In this document: piece by piece, positions 20,440-27,313 of the stretch
How the letters are laid out: each line of letters opens with the position of its first letter
Position numbering within the stretch: position 1 is the stretch's first letter
Source of the DNA: a virus
Strand: one strand, 5' to 3'
DNA: 36,926 bases
Virus record (IMG/VR): IMGVR_UViG_3300017776_003137
Location: 1-36,926 of that record
Program-made: the position numbers and the translations under genes
Notes under the pieces: model-generated
What the model saw: only the letters and a program-made list of their open reading frames with translations
Databases searched by the model: none
What the model was told of the DNA's origin: nothing

Positions 20440-20452
20440 GTAATACTTTACA
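20434..20452. promoter_or_regulatory. 19-bp perfect palindrome, operator candidate, copy 3
   Basis: TGTAAAGTAATACTTTACA, perfect around its central base pair. It lies between the divergent genes at 20377 and 20504 and provides a TTTACA -35 box in each direction. Related copies lie at 5221 and 6196. Confidence 0.7.
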
Positions 20453-20475
20453 TTTATTTATTAATGTTGAATAAG
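20447..20475 (+). promoter_or_regulatory. Promoter candidate for the 20504-21053 genes
   Basis: TTTACA (20447-20452), 17 nt, AATAAG (20470-20475), 28 nt before the ATG at 20504. Spacing and the word AATAAGAG equal those of the candidate promoter upstream of the DUF932 gene. Confidence 0.4.
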
Positions 20476-20503
20476 AGCTGTATAGCAAATAAGGAATGAT
20501 AAC

Positions 20504-20761
20504 ATGTCATCTATAATTACACATTTTGATAAGGCTTTTAGGGCTGAAATTCAGAAAAAATCAAATTGGCACTTCGGAAAGCCGGTTGAAACTAGATTAA
20601 ACATTGAAATATGGAAAAAGCTTTATTTAGCCAATAACCTTAAATTTAGCAGTGAGCAGTGCGATAAGGTAATATTTGGTGAGCTTGTTGAAAGTATGAG
20701 TGAGTTCAAGGGTCAAACACTTGAACAAGTGCAAACATTTTTTGAGGAGGCTCAATTATGA
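20504..20761 (+). CDS. Small unknown protein
   Basis: 85 residues; AAGGAATG lies upstream. Mostly helical (THFDKAFRAEIQKKS, NIEIWKKLYLANN, EQVQTFFEEAQL) with a single cysteine. No recognised family. First gene of a three-gene rightward unit in the head cluster that starts from the palindrome-containing promoter and ends before the MuF gene. Its stop overlaps the next ATG (ATGA). Confidence 0.6.
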   Translation: MSSIITHFDKAFRAEIQKKSNWHFGKPVETRLNIEIWKKLYLANNLKFSSEQCDKVIFGELVESMSEFKGQTLEQVQTFFEEAQL

Positions 20762-20967
20762 ATAAGAATTTTAAAACTTACAATAAATACATTGCTCATA
20801 AAAGTTTTATGAATGGCTATGATGTTTATATGTCTCGAGCTTTGATTGCATCAAATGACAGTAGGGAAAATAAAGAGGAAAAGATCATTAATAAGCAAGA
20901 AATTATTAATCAAGATCAAGGAACTGTATACATTATTAAGAACGTAGCAAAGGAAATTGAATTATGA
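20758..20967 (+). CDS. Small basic unknown protein
   Basis: 69 residues, with GAGG just before the overlapping ATGA start. N-terminal half is aromatic and basic (MNKNFKTYNKYIAHKSFMNGYDVYMSR), the C-terminal half polar with repeats of INKQEIINQD. No family recognised. Its own stop overlaps the next small gene by four bases. Confidence 0.55.
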   Translation: MNKNFKTYNKYIAHKSFMNGYDVYMSRALIASNDSRENKEEKIINKQEIINQDQGTVYIIKNVAKEIEL

Positions 20968-21053
20968 GTAAGGATGATTGGTTCATAGCGATAGTATTTA
21001 CAGCCCTTATGGTGCTGGTTGGTTTAAATATTGATAAATTGATGGTGATATAA
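20964..21053 (+). CDS. 29-residue single-pass membrane peptide
   Basis: MSKDDWFIAIVFTALMVLVG then LNIDKLMVI: one hydrophobic segment (7-22) with charged residues at the N-terminus. AAGGA lies about 10 nt before the ATG, and ATGA overlap links it to the preceding gene. Very short, so only translational coupling and composition support it. Confidence 0.45.
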   Translation: MSKDDWFIAIVFTALMVLVGLNIDKLMVI

Positions 21054-21090
21054 ATAACAAGATGCTATAGTCTGCTGTGAGAGGTGGACT

Positions 21091-21882
21091 ATGGCAAAGC
21101 TTAAAGTAAAACAATTCCGCGGCAGTAAGTATGATGCCAGACGTGAAATAGCTGAACAAAATAGATTAAGGCAATCTTTTGAACGTAAGCTTTCTTTTCA
21201 ATTAATTACAGAATTTGCAAAAATTGGTGACATTTGTAGGCGTGAATATATGGAGCGCCGTTCAATAGAACTATCTGGAAATCTAATAGAAGGCAGACTA
21301 ATAAGTATATTAGAGCCTCATTATCGTGCTGTCATTGATGCATTTGGTTTAAGAATGTTGAGAAATCAAAAGCTTGAAAGCAGATTTGAAGAGCTAATAA
21401 GAGATTATATGAGAATGTTTGGCCTTGTTGCAGTGCAGAACATTGCCAAAACCACTAGGAAAAAATTAGTTGAGGTTATGCTTATGGCAGATGCAGAAGG
21501 CATGGGTGTAGCTTTTGTCGCTGATGCAATTTATCAATCTACTCGTGGTCAATATACCAAATTAAGATCAGCAACCATAGCGAGAACTGAAACGCATAAC
21601 GCCGCAAGTTATGCTAATCACAGTGTGGCTAAATCATTAGATTTGCCTGATCTACAAAAACAATGGGTCTCAGTTTCAGATGATAGAACGAGAAGCAATC
21701 ACGCACAAATGAATGGCAAAATAGTACCTATGGATGAAGATTTTGAAGTGCCTAGCGAATTTGGCCCAAGGCGAATGTCGAGGCCGGCAGACCCAAGAGG
21801 AGGGGCGGCAAATGTAATCAATTGTAGGTGCGTTTTGTTGTATGTAACCCCAGAAGATACTGTCTTTGATGAAAGAGATTAA
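21091..21882 (+). CDS. MuF-like minor head protein
   Basis: 263 residues; GAGAGGTGG precedes the ATG. The phage Mu gpF domain fills the C-terminal half: ARTETHNAASYANHSVAKS (about 168-186), WVSVSDDRTRSNHAQMNGKI (192-211), GPRRMSRPADPRGGAANVINCRCVLLYV (225-252). N-terminal 150 residues are helical and probably contact the portal. It would be a few-copy head protein made with the portal. The usual order is portal-MuF-protease-capsid; here a small divergent gene set separates it from the portal. Confidence 0.85.
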   Translation: MAKLKVKQFRGSKYDARREIAEQNRLRQSFERKLSFQLITEFAKIGDICRREYMERRSIELSGNLIEGRLISILEPHYRAVIDAFGLRMLRNQKLESRFEELIRDYMRMFGLVAVQNIAKTTRKKLVEVMLMADAEGMGVAFVADAIYQSTRGQYTKLRSATIARTETHNAASYANHSVAKSLDLPDLQKQWVSVSDDRTRSNHAQMNGKIVPMDEDFEVPSEFGPRRMSRPADPRGGAANVINCRCVLLYVTPEDTVFDERD

Positions 21883-21975
21883 CAAACCATTGAAAAACCC
21901 TCTATACATGTGTTATATATGTTCTAAGTTTTAATTAGTATTATTAAAACTGTTTAGACAAAAGTTTGTAATGTC

Positions 21976-21988
21976 AGGTGACACTATA
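21976..21988 (+). promoter_or_regulatory. SP6-promoter-like 13-mer upstream of the protease
   Basis: AGGTGACACTATA is identical to the core of the phage SP6 RNA polymerase promoter and lies in the 133-bp gap before the protease gene, 28 nt before its preferred start. No single-subunit RNA polymerase gene is in the window, so a chance match, or a host-type -10 (TATAAC), is possible. Confidence 0.25.
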
Positions 21989-22015
21989 ACTTAAATGAAA
22001 GTAAGAGGTCAGAGT

Positions 22016-22732
22016 ATGGATGACGCAAACCAAATTGACCAAGAGATTACACCCTCTGGTCTTGAAACTAAGTTCGAAGATGGTCGCGTTGATGTATCTT
22101 TTGAGATAAAAGCACAGGACGACGTTGAAGGGGATGGAGAATTTTCTGGTTATGGCTCTATTTTCGGTAATAAAGACTTAGGTGGAGATGTTATTGAAAA
22201 AGGTGCGTTTGCTAAATCAATCGGACGTAAAGGCGCAAAAGCCGTTAAGTTATTATATCAACACAAGTCAGACGAGCCAATTGGCGTATTCGATGAAATA
22301 ATCGAAGATGATCGTGGCCTAAAGGTCAAAGGCCGGCTTGCGATGGGTACTCAGAGAGGCCGAGAGGTGTATGAACTCATGAAAATGGGCGCACTTGATG
22401 GATTATCTATAGGATACCGCGTAGAGCCTAAATATGTCGATTATGACGAAAAAGGCAAAACTCGCAGACTTAAATCAGTAGATTTGATGGAAATTTCTGC
22501 TGTCACTTTCCCAATGAACCCACGCGCAAGGGTTCAACAGGTAAAAGGCACAGATCGCTCCATTCGTGAATGGGAAACTTTTCTTCGGGATGAAGGAAAC
22601 CTATCACGCAATGAAGCAAAGGCGGCGGCGAATGCCGTTTCCAAGGCACTTGAACAGCGGGATGCTGTAAAAGAGGAAACGCCTAAAGTCCTTGAGGCTC
22701 TAAACAGCCTTACCAACATCCTTAAAACTTAA
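22016..22732 (+). CDS. HK97-family prohead protease
   Basis: 238 residues from ATG 22016, which has AGAGG upstream (ATG 21995 is a weaker in-frame alternative). Family features: FSGYGSIFGNKDLGGDVIEKGAF near the N-terminus, LLYQHKSDEPIGVF (catalytic H), MGALDGLSIGYRV (catalytic S) and LMEISAVTFPMNPRA. It cuts the N-terminal scaffold-like part of the capsid protein during prohead maturation and then itself. The C-terminal 70 residues are a polar tail. It precedes the major capsid gene by 18 nt, the usual arrangement. Confidence 0.9.
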   Translation: MDDANQIDQEITPSGLETKFEDGRVDVSFEIKAQDDVEGDGEFSGYGSIFGNKDLGGDVIEKGAFAKSIGRKGAKAVKLLYQHKSDEPIGVFDEIIEDDRGLKVKGRLAMGTQRGREVYELMKMGALDGLSIGYRVEPKYVDYDEKGKTRRLKSVDLMEISAVTFPMNPRARVQQVKGTDRSIREWETFLRDEGNLSRNEAKAAANAVSKALEQRDAVKEETPKVLEALNSLTNILKT

Positions 22733-22750
22733 ACGGAAAGGGTCTACCAA

Positions 22751-23974
22751 ATGGAAGATCAAGTAAAAACAGCCGTAAATGCGATGTCAGGTGCTTTTGA
22801 AGAATTTAAAAAAGTAAATGATGATCGTTTGGCACAAATTGAAGCTAAAGGTTCTGCCGAAGGCGAAACTGAGGCTAAACTTGCTCGTATCGAAGCAGAT
22901 ATGGACAAATTCGAAGACTTCAATCAAACTTTAATTCAACAGCAAAAACATGCTGAGGGTTTCGAAACAAAGTTGAATGAAATCGAAACTATGTTGAAGC
23001 GTCCAGAAAATGCAATGGAAGCTAAAGAAGTTGATTTATCCCTAAAAGCTTGGGATAGCTTCATGCGTAAAGGTGAGCAGAATATGGCTCCAGAAGAAGT
23101 GAAAGCTTTGACTGTTGGCACTGCCGCTACTGCTGGTAACTTAGCTCCAGCTGAATATGTAGACGAGTTACTCAAAGTGATTACTGAGATTTCTCCGGTA
23201 CGTTCTGTTGCTCGTGTTCGTCAAACTTCAAATAAAGAAATTGAAGTACCAAGCAAAACTGCATCATTTGCGGCGGCTTGGACTGCTGAAACTGGTACTC
23301 GTGCAGAGACAACTGGTTACACAACTTCTCTAAATACTATCCCAACACATGAATTATACGCTAAAGTGGATATTTCTGGTATGTTGCTTGAAGATAGTGT
23401 TTTCAATCTTGAAGCTGAAATGAACCAAGAATTTGCTGAACAGTTTGCAAAAGCAGAAGGCGCGGCGTTTATTTCTGGTAATGGCACAAACAAACCAACA
23501 GGTATTGCTGATGGCAACACAGTAGCTCATACAGCTACAGGTGCGGCGTCTGCGGCTATCACAACAGATAACCTAATGGATTTGGTACACGCTCTTAAAA
23601 CAGATTATGCAAACAATGCTACATTCTTGCTTAATCGTTCAACGCTAGGTGCAATCCGTAAATTGAAAGATACTGCTGGTCAGTACATTTTTCAAACTGG
23701 TTTCTCTGGTCAGTCTGGCTTGCCAAACACAATCTTAGGTTCACCATATCTTGAGTGTCCTGATGTTGCGTCTGCGGCTTCTGGTGCAAAATCAGTATTC
23801 TTCGGTGATTTCCGCCGAGGATATATGATTGTTGATCGTGTGTCTTTATCAGTTCTTCGTGACCCATACTCACAAGCATCAGTTGGTAATGTACGTTACC
23901 TTGCTCGTCGTCGTGTTGGTGGTGAAGTTGTAATGGCAGAAGCAATGCGCGTTCTTAAGCACGCTACATCATAA
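22751..23974 (+). CDS. HK97-fold major capsid protein
   Basis: 407 residues. The first ~100 residues are a charged coiled coil (delta domain, for example FKKVNDDRLAQIEAKGS, AKLARIEADMDKFEDF), to be removed by the protease. The mature HK97 fold begins around EEVKALTVGTAATAGNLAP and contains VRSVARVRQTSNKEIEVP, AWTAETGTRAETT, LLEDSVFNLEAEMNQEFAEQ, FISGNGTNKPTGI, FLLNRSTLGAIRKLKD and a C-terminal FGDFRRGYMIVDR. Codon use is richer in G/C-ending codons than the early genes, as expected for a highly expressed gene. A strong hairpin follows 8 nt after the stop. Confidence 0.95.
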   Translation: MEDQVKTAVNAMSGAFEEFKKVNDDRLAQIEAKGSAEGETEAKLARIEADMDKFEDFNQTLIQQQKHAEGFETKLNEIETMLKRPENAMEAKEVDLSLKAWDSFMRKGEQNMAPEEVKALTVGTAATAGNLAPAEYVDELLKVITEISPVRSVARVRQTSNKEIEVPSKTASFAAAWTAETGTRAETTGYTTSLNTIPTHELYAKVDISGMLLEDSVFNLEAEMNQEFAEQFAKAEGAAFISGNGTNKPTGIADGNTVAHTATGAASAAITTDNLMDLVHALKTDYANNATFLLNRSTLGAIRKLKDTAGQYIFQTGFSGQSGLPNTILGSPYLECPDVASAASGAKSVFFGDFRRGYMIVDRVSLSVLRDPYSQASVGNVRYLARRRVGGEVVMAEAMRVLKHATS

Positions 23975-23982
23975 TAATGGTC

Positions 23983-24000
23983 GGGGGGTTAACGCCCCCC
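23983..24000. terminator. GC hairpin after the capsid gene
   Basis: GGGGGG (23983-23988) and CCCCCC (23995-24000) around TTAACG, just after the capsid stop. No proper T-run; likely a partial terminator or mRNA 3' stabiliser that sets capsid message above downstream genes. Confidence 0.5.
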
Positions 24001-24024
24001 AACTTTCAAAAAGGAATTACCTAG

Positions 24025-24237
24025 ATGAAAATTACTATGAGTAAATCGCAAATTGGAATTACTAGAGAAGATGGTGCTGAGACAGGTACATTCGAAATAG
24101 GTAAAGAATATAAATCACAGGGCAAGTGGCAAGAGCAAATTTTTAAAAGCTTCGTAGACATGGGCGTAGCTTATGAGATAGCCGGTAATGCTGGCCCGAC
24201 AGAAACAAAAGCTAAACGCAAAAAAGCTTCAAAATAA
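24025..24237 (+). CDS. Small head-region protein
   Basis: 70 residues, AAGGAA upstream. The N-terminal 55 residues (MKITMSKSQIGITREDGAET ... FKSFVDMGVAYEIAG) look like a small beta-rich fold; the end is very basic (ETKAKRKKASK), suggesting contact with DNA or other head proteins. It sits between the capsid and the first connector, where lambda gpD-, FI- or Ig-type accessory genes occur. No family recognised. Confidence 0.55.
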   Translation: MKITMSKSQIGITREDGAETGTFEIGKEYKSQGKWQEQIFKSFVDMGVAYEIAGNAGPTETKAKRKKASK

Positions 24238-24256
24238 ATAGAATGGGAATAGGGTT

Positions 24257-24925
24257 ATGAGTGGTTTAAAGATTGTTGCAGGTCCATCAGTAACACCTAT
24301 AAGCCGTACTGAGGCTCGTACTCACTTAAATCTTGATGATGATGTTGATGATAGCTTGGTTCGAAGTTTTTTACAGGCCGCTACAGATTGGGCTGAGAAA
24401 TATACTGGCAGATTTTTTATAAATCGCACATGTCAAATGGCTATAGATGGTGCGAGAGAAATAGATGATATTCTATGGGAAGGCATGAGAACTGGATATT
24501 CAATGACTAGATATGTTGATCACATAGAGCTAGCCGCAACACCAGTAGTATCAGTTGAAAGCATAAAATATTATAATGATAGCGATGTTCAATCTACTTG
24601 GGCGACTTCTAATTATTATGTTGATACATTTTCAGAGCCAGCAAGAATAGTTTTAAGGCAAGGTGGTACATATCCAACTGATCTTAGAGTATCAAATGGT
24701 ATAGAAATTAATTTTACCGTTGGTTATGGCACTTCACCAGCTAACGTACCGGAAGCAATAAAAGTAGCAATATTTCAATATATAACTTATTTATATGAGC
24801 ATAGGGGCGACGAAGAGCAAAGTATACAGCCACCTAAAGCTATAAGAAGTTTGTTAGACCCATATAGAGTTCTAAGGTTTAACTCTACTCCATATGACAC
24901 AACTTATAGGACAGGAATTATCTGA
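24257..24925 (+). CDS. Head-tail connector, HK97 gp6-like adaptor
   Basis: 222 residues. The N-terminal segment PISRTEARTHLNLDDDVDDSLVRSFLQAATDWAEKYTGRFF (about 15-55) is the signature of the gp6-like adaptor family that forms a ring under the portal. The C-terminal half (INFTVGYGTSPANVPEAIKVAIFQYITYLYEHRGD) matches the long form found in GTA-like clusters. Its stop overlaps the next start by one base. Confidence 0.85.
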   Translation: MSGLKIVAGPSVTPISRTEARTHLNLDDDVDDSLVRSFLQAATDWAEKYTGRFFINRTCQMAIDGAREIDDILWEGMRTGYSMTRYVDHIELAATPVVSVESIKYYNDSDVQSTWATSNYYVDTFSEPARIVLRQGGTYPTDLRVSNGIEINFTVGYGTSPANVPEAIKVAIFQYITYLYEHRGDEEQSIQPPKAIRSLLDPYRVLRFNSTPYDTTYRTGII

Positions 24926-25275
24926 TGTCAGTCGGTGCTATGCGTCATAAAATAGAAATACAGTCTATGACCGTAGCAAGTGATGGCGGAGGCGGTAGAG
25001 CAATTACGCTTTGGAAGACTGAAGCTTATGTCCATGCTCGTATTACACCTAAAAGTGGTATTGAAAGAGAGCTTGGTGATCAAATAGAAGCATCAACTAA
25101 GTATGAAATAATAATTAGATATCGACCTGATTTAAATGCAAAACAACGCATTAAATATGCTTTTACACATAATGGCATTATTAAGGAGCAACTATTTAAT
25201 ATTACAGGAATAATTAATGTTGATATGCGTAACCGCTATCAAAAGATTTTATGTACTGAGGGGGTAGCGATATGA
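24925..25275 (+). CDS. Head-tail joining protein (head closure)
   Basis: 116 residues. Typical head-closure pattern: MRHKIEIQSMTVASDGGGGRAITLWKTEAYVHARITPKSGIERELGDQI, then YEIIIRYRPDLNAKQRI and FNITGIINVDMRNRYQKILC. It follows the gp6-like adaptor and precedes the gp10-like protein, as in HK97 and GTA clusters. It seals the filled head and receives the tail. Confidence 0.85.
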   Translation: MSVGAMRHKIEIQSMTVASDGGGGRAITLWKTEAYVHARITPKSGIERELGDQIEASTKYEIIIRYRPDLNAKQRIKYAFTHNGIIKEQLFNITGIINVDMRNRYQKILCTEGVAI

Positions 25276-25709
25276 CAATAAAAATGAAAGTTGTTAAAAC
25301 GCCTAACCTTAATAAATATAATAATATTGCAAGGCGCAGGGTGCAAAGGGCAATTGCAACAAGCGGTAATCTTGTTAGGAATGATGCAATTAAAAGCATA
25401 CAAAATAGCACTGGTGGCGGAATAACATATAAGAAGTACAACCCAAATAGAAAACATAATGCATCCGCGGCTGGTCAAGCGCCGAATACTGATACAGGGT
25501 TTCTTGTTTCGAATATATTCCTTACATATTCTGTTGATAAGCTAACTGCATTCGTCACAAGTAGAGCAAAATATTCGGCGGCATTGGAATTTGGAACTAG
25601 TAAAATGAAAGAAAGACCATTTATGGTTCCAGCATTAGAGCAGAATAAAAAGAAAATAAGAAAATTAATAGATAAAGCTTTAAGCAAGATGCAAAGGGGC
25701 AGTAGATAA
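25272..25709 (+). CDS. HK97 gp10-like tail completion protein
   Basis: 145 residues, ATGA overlap with the gene before. Family blocks: an N-terminal helix (RRRVQRAIATSGNLVRNDAI), AGQAPNTDTGFLVSNIF (about 73-89) and AALEFGTSKMKERPFMVPALEQNKKKIRKLI (108-138), in which 'EfGTskm..RPFm.pAle' is diagnostic. It is thought to act at the end of tail assembly near the head-tail interface. Confidence 0.85.
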   Translation: MTIKMKVVKTPNLNKYNNIARRRVQRAIATSGNLVRNDAIKSIQNSTGGGITYKKYNPNRKHNASAAGQAPNTDTGFLVSNIFLTYSVDKLTAFVTSRAKYSAALEFGTSKMKERPFMVPALEQNKKKIRKLIDKALSKMQRGSR

Positions 25710-26113
25710 TGTCTTTACATTCTTGGGAACTACAAAAAGCGATATTTGCGAAGCTGAATGGTAATGTTGATGGCCTAGATGGTGCAAACATTCCTGTCTA
25801 TGATGACGTACCACAGCAATCTAATTACCCTTATGTGCAGATGGGTGAAGAAACATCTGTTAATAATGGGACAAAAACACTTGATGGCGTAGAACATACC
25901 TTAACCATGCATATATGGTCACAATACCGAGGTAGAAGGGAAATTAAAACGATTATGAAATCGGTCTATGATTTACTTCATAATACTGCTATAAGTGTTA
26001 CAGGTGCATCGCTAGTGAATGTTAGACAGGAGTTTTCAACAACTCTGGCGGAGAATGACGGAATTACACGGCATGGGGTTATCAGATTTCGCGCTGTAGT
26101 GTTTGACAACTAA
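25709..26113 (+). CDS. Tail terminator, DUF3168-like
   Basis: 134 residues, overlapping the previous stop by one base. The family features are the N-terminal SWELQKAIFAKLNGNVDGLDG, the 'VYDDVPQQSNYPYVQMGEE' segment and HTLTMHIWSQYRGRREIKTIMKSVYDLLH. DUF3168 proteins in this position stop tail-tube growth and join head to tail, like lambda U. The gene directly precedes the tail tube gene. Confidence 0.85.
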   Translation: MSLHSWELQKAIFAKLNGNVDGLDGANIPVYDDVPQQSNYPYVQMGEETSVNNGTKTLDGVEHTLTMHIWSQYRGRREIKTIMKSVYDLLHNTAISVTGASLVNVRQEFSTTLAENDGITRHGVIRFRAVVFDN

Positions 26114-26124
26114 GGAGAATAAAC

Positions 26125-26550
26125 ATGGCGGCTCAAAAAGGTTCAGCCCTACTACTTAAAATCGGTGCAACAGCAAGCGGCGCGGCGGCTTCTGATACAT
26201 ACACAACAATAGGAGGTTTGCGCTCAACATCAATCAGCATGAACCAAGAAACTGTTGATATTACAAATAAAGACAGTGCAAATATACGCACGATGCTCGC
26301 TGATGGCGGTGTCGAAAGCGTTTCAATATCAGGGTCAGGTGTTTTCACAGACGCGGCTTCTGAGGGTACACTAAGAGGTGCATTTGGCGGCTCTGACATA
26401 CCAAATTTTGAGGTGATTATTCCAGACTTTGGTACATACCAAGGTAAGTTTGTAGTTACATCTCTTGAATACGCAGGCGAATATAATGGTGAAGTTAATT
26501 ATACAGTTTCTTTAGAGAGCTCTGGAGCTACAACCTTCACATCAGCATAA
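26125..26550 (+). CDS. Major tail tube protein
   Basis: 141 residues, AAGGAG upstream. Matches the TP901-1/GTA major tail protein family: GSALLLKIG, IGGLRSTSISMNQETVDITNKDS (about 28-50), FTDAASEGTLRGAF and YQGKFVVTSLEYAGEYNGEVNYTVSLES at the end. Forms the stacked rings of the tail tube. Size and order (after the terminator, before the chaperones) are standard. Confidence 0.9.
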   Translation: MAAQKGSALLLKIGATASGAAASDTYTTIGGLRSTSISMNQETVDITNKDSANIRTMLADGGVESVSISGSGVFTDAASEGTLRGAFGGSDIPNFEVIIPDFGTYQGKFVVTSLEYAGEYNGEVNYTVSLESSGATTFTSA

Positions 26551-26560
26551 GGAATAGACA

Positions 26561-26821
26561 ATGGCTTGGATTAATGCAGATATCGAAATAGATGGTGTTA
26601 AATATTCGGGCCATCGTCAAAACATGTTTTTCTCCGCTCCCTGTGCGTCCGGTCTTGAGGTTGGTGACAGCTTCAAGGCCGATGGCGTATCATATGTAGC
26701 AGAGGAAGTATCTGACTTACATGGTCGGGGTGAAACACTTACAATTAAAACTAAGGAGGTCAAGAATGACAAACCCAAAACGAGGCGAATGCCAAGTGTC
26801 CCTAGCAGGGAAAAGCTATAA
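26561..26821 (+). CDS. Small tail-region protein
   Basis: 86 residues starting 10 nt after the tail tube stop. Two or three beta strands (ADIEIDGVKYSG, DGVSYVAEEVSD, TLTIKTKEV), one cysteine, and a basic C-terminal tail (NDKPKTRRMPSVPSREKL) that overlaps the next gene by 56 nt. Not recognised. It lies where some clusters keep a head-tail or tube accessory gene. Confidence 0.6.
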   Translation: MAWINADIEIDGVKYSGHRQNMFFSAPCASGLEVGDSFKADGVSYVAEEVSDLHGRGETLTIKTKEVKNDKPKTRRMPSVPSREKL

Positions 26822-27119
26822 CTGCAAAGTTAATTTAGATAGCATAATGCGCATTGAAACAATGACGCAAAAAAGCTTTTTAAAGATAGCTAACGATTTA
26901 GCAAGTGCAGATTTTCAAATGTCACATATAGTTTTTATATTACAGACAGCACTTAAAGGCGGCGGCAACGATATAAAAGACGCGGCAATGAAACAATTAA
27001 TTTGGGACGCTGGAATAACTGATGCCTTACAGGCTGTATCAGAGATTATGACACAAGTTATAGTGGGCGGTGAGACCAAAGAAGAATTGGGAAACGAAGA
27101 AGGGGCGGTCAAAGCTTAG
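26766..27119 (+). CDS. Tail assembly chaperone, zero-frame product (GTA gp11-like, lambda G analogue)
   Basis: 117 residues from ATG 26766, chosen because AAGGAGG lies six bases upstream; the ATG at 26721 would overlap more and has no such site. MTNPKRGECQVSLAGKSYNC then NLDSIMRIE is the typical start of GTA gp11 tail chaperones ('NP.rGev.l.l.G..y.l..t...l..iE'). The helical middle (SFLKIANDLASADFQMSHIVF, LWDAGITDALQAV) fits. A slippery site lies 30 nt before the stop, so most ribosomes would make this short form and some a longer form carrying the next frame. It keeps the tape measure protein soluble until tube assembly. Confidence 0.85.
   Translation: MTNPKRGECQVSLAGKSYNCKVNLDSIMRIETMTQKSFLKIANDLASADFQMSHIVFILQTALKGGGNDIKDAAMKQLIWDAGITDALQAVSEIMTQVIVGGETKEELGNEEGAVKA
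27089..27095 (+). other. Programmed -1 frameshift site GGGAAAC
   Basis: In the zero frame the bases read ttG GGA AAC, the canonical X XXY YYZ slippery heptamer, differing from lambda G/T (GGGAAAG) only at the last base. After the shift the ribosome continues in the open frame ending at 27313. That frame has no good start codon of its own, which supports frameshifting. Confidence 0.8.
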
Positions 27120-27313
27120 AATGCATACCTTGGGATAAATGGTTAGAATTAGCATTAGGTAAAATGCAAATATCAGCATCTATATTCTGGGAAATGTCAT
27201 TATACGAATTTATGAGAGCTATAGATGGTTTTATAGAGTTCAATGGTTCAAGCCAAGATGCGCCCCTACAAAGAGATGAACTAGAAGACCTGATGGAAAG
27301 GTATCCAGATTAA
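27095..27313 (+). CDS. Tail assembly chaperone, -1 frame extension (GTA gp12-like, lambda T analogue)
   Basis: This frame is open from 27074 to TAA 27311-27313. Read after the shift it adds 72 residues: a basic link (RRRGGQSLE), then CIPWDKWLELALGKMQISAS, IFWEMSLYEFMRAIDGFIEF and an acidic end. 'PW..w..lALg.l..s...FW.ms..Ef..a..g' is the phage tail assembly chaperone pattern found after gp11 in GTA clusters. The first in-frame ATG lies inside this conserved block, so separate initiation is unlikely. The fused product would be 182 residues. It ends in a TAATG overlap with the tape measure start. Confidence 0.8.
   Translation, partial: RRRGGQSLECIPWDKWLELALGKMQISASIFWEMSLYEFMRAIDGFIEFNGSSQDAPLQRDELEDLMERYPD

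Noticed and set aside
23631-23945. 104-residue leftward open frame opposite the capsid gene
   Set aside because: Antisense shadow of the major capsid gene with H/Q-rich low-complexity sequence and no ribosome-binding site.
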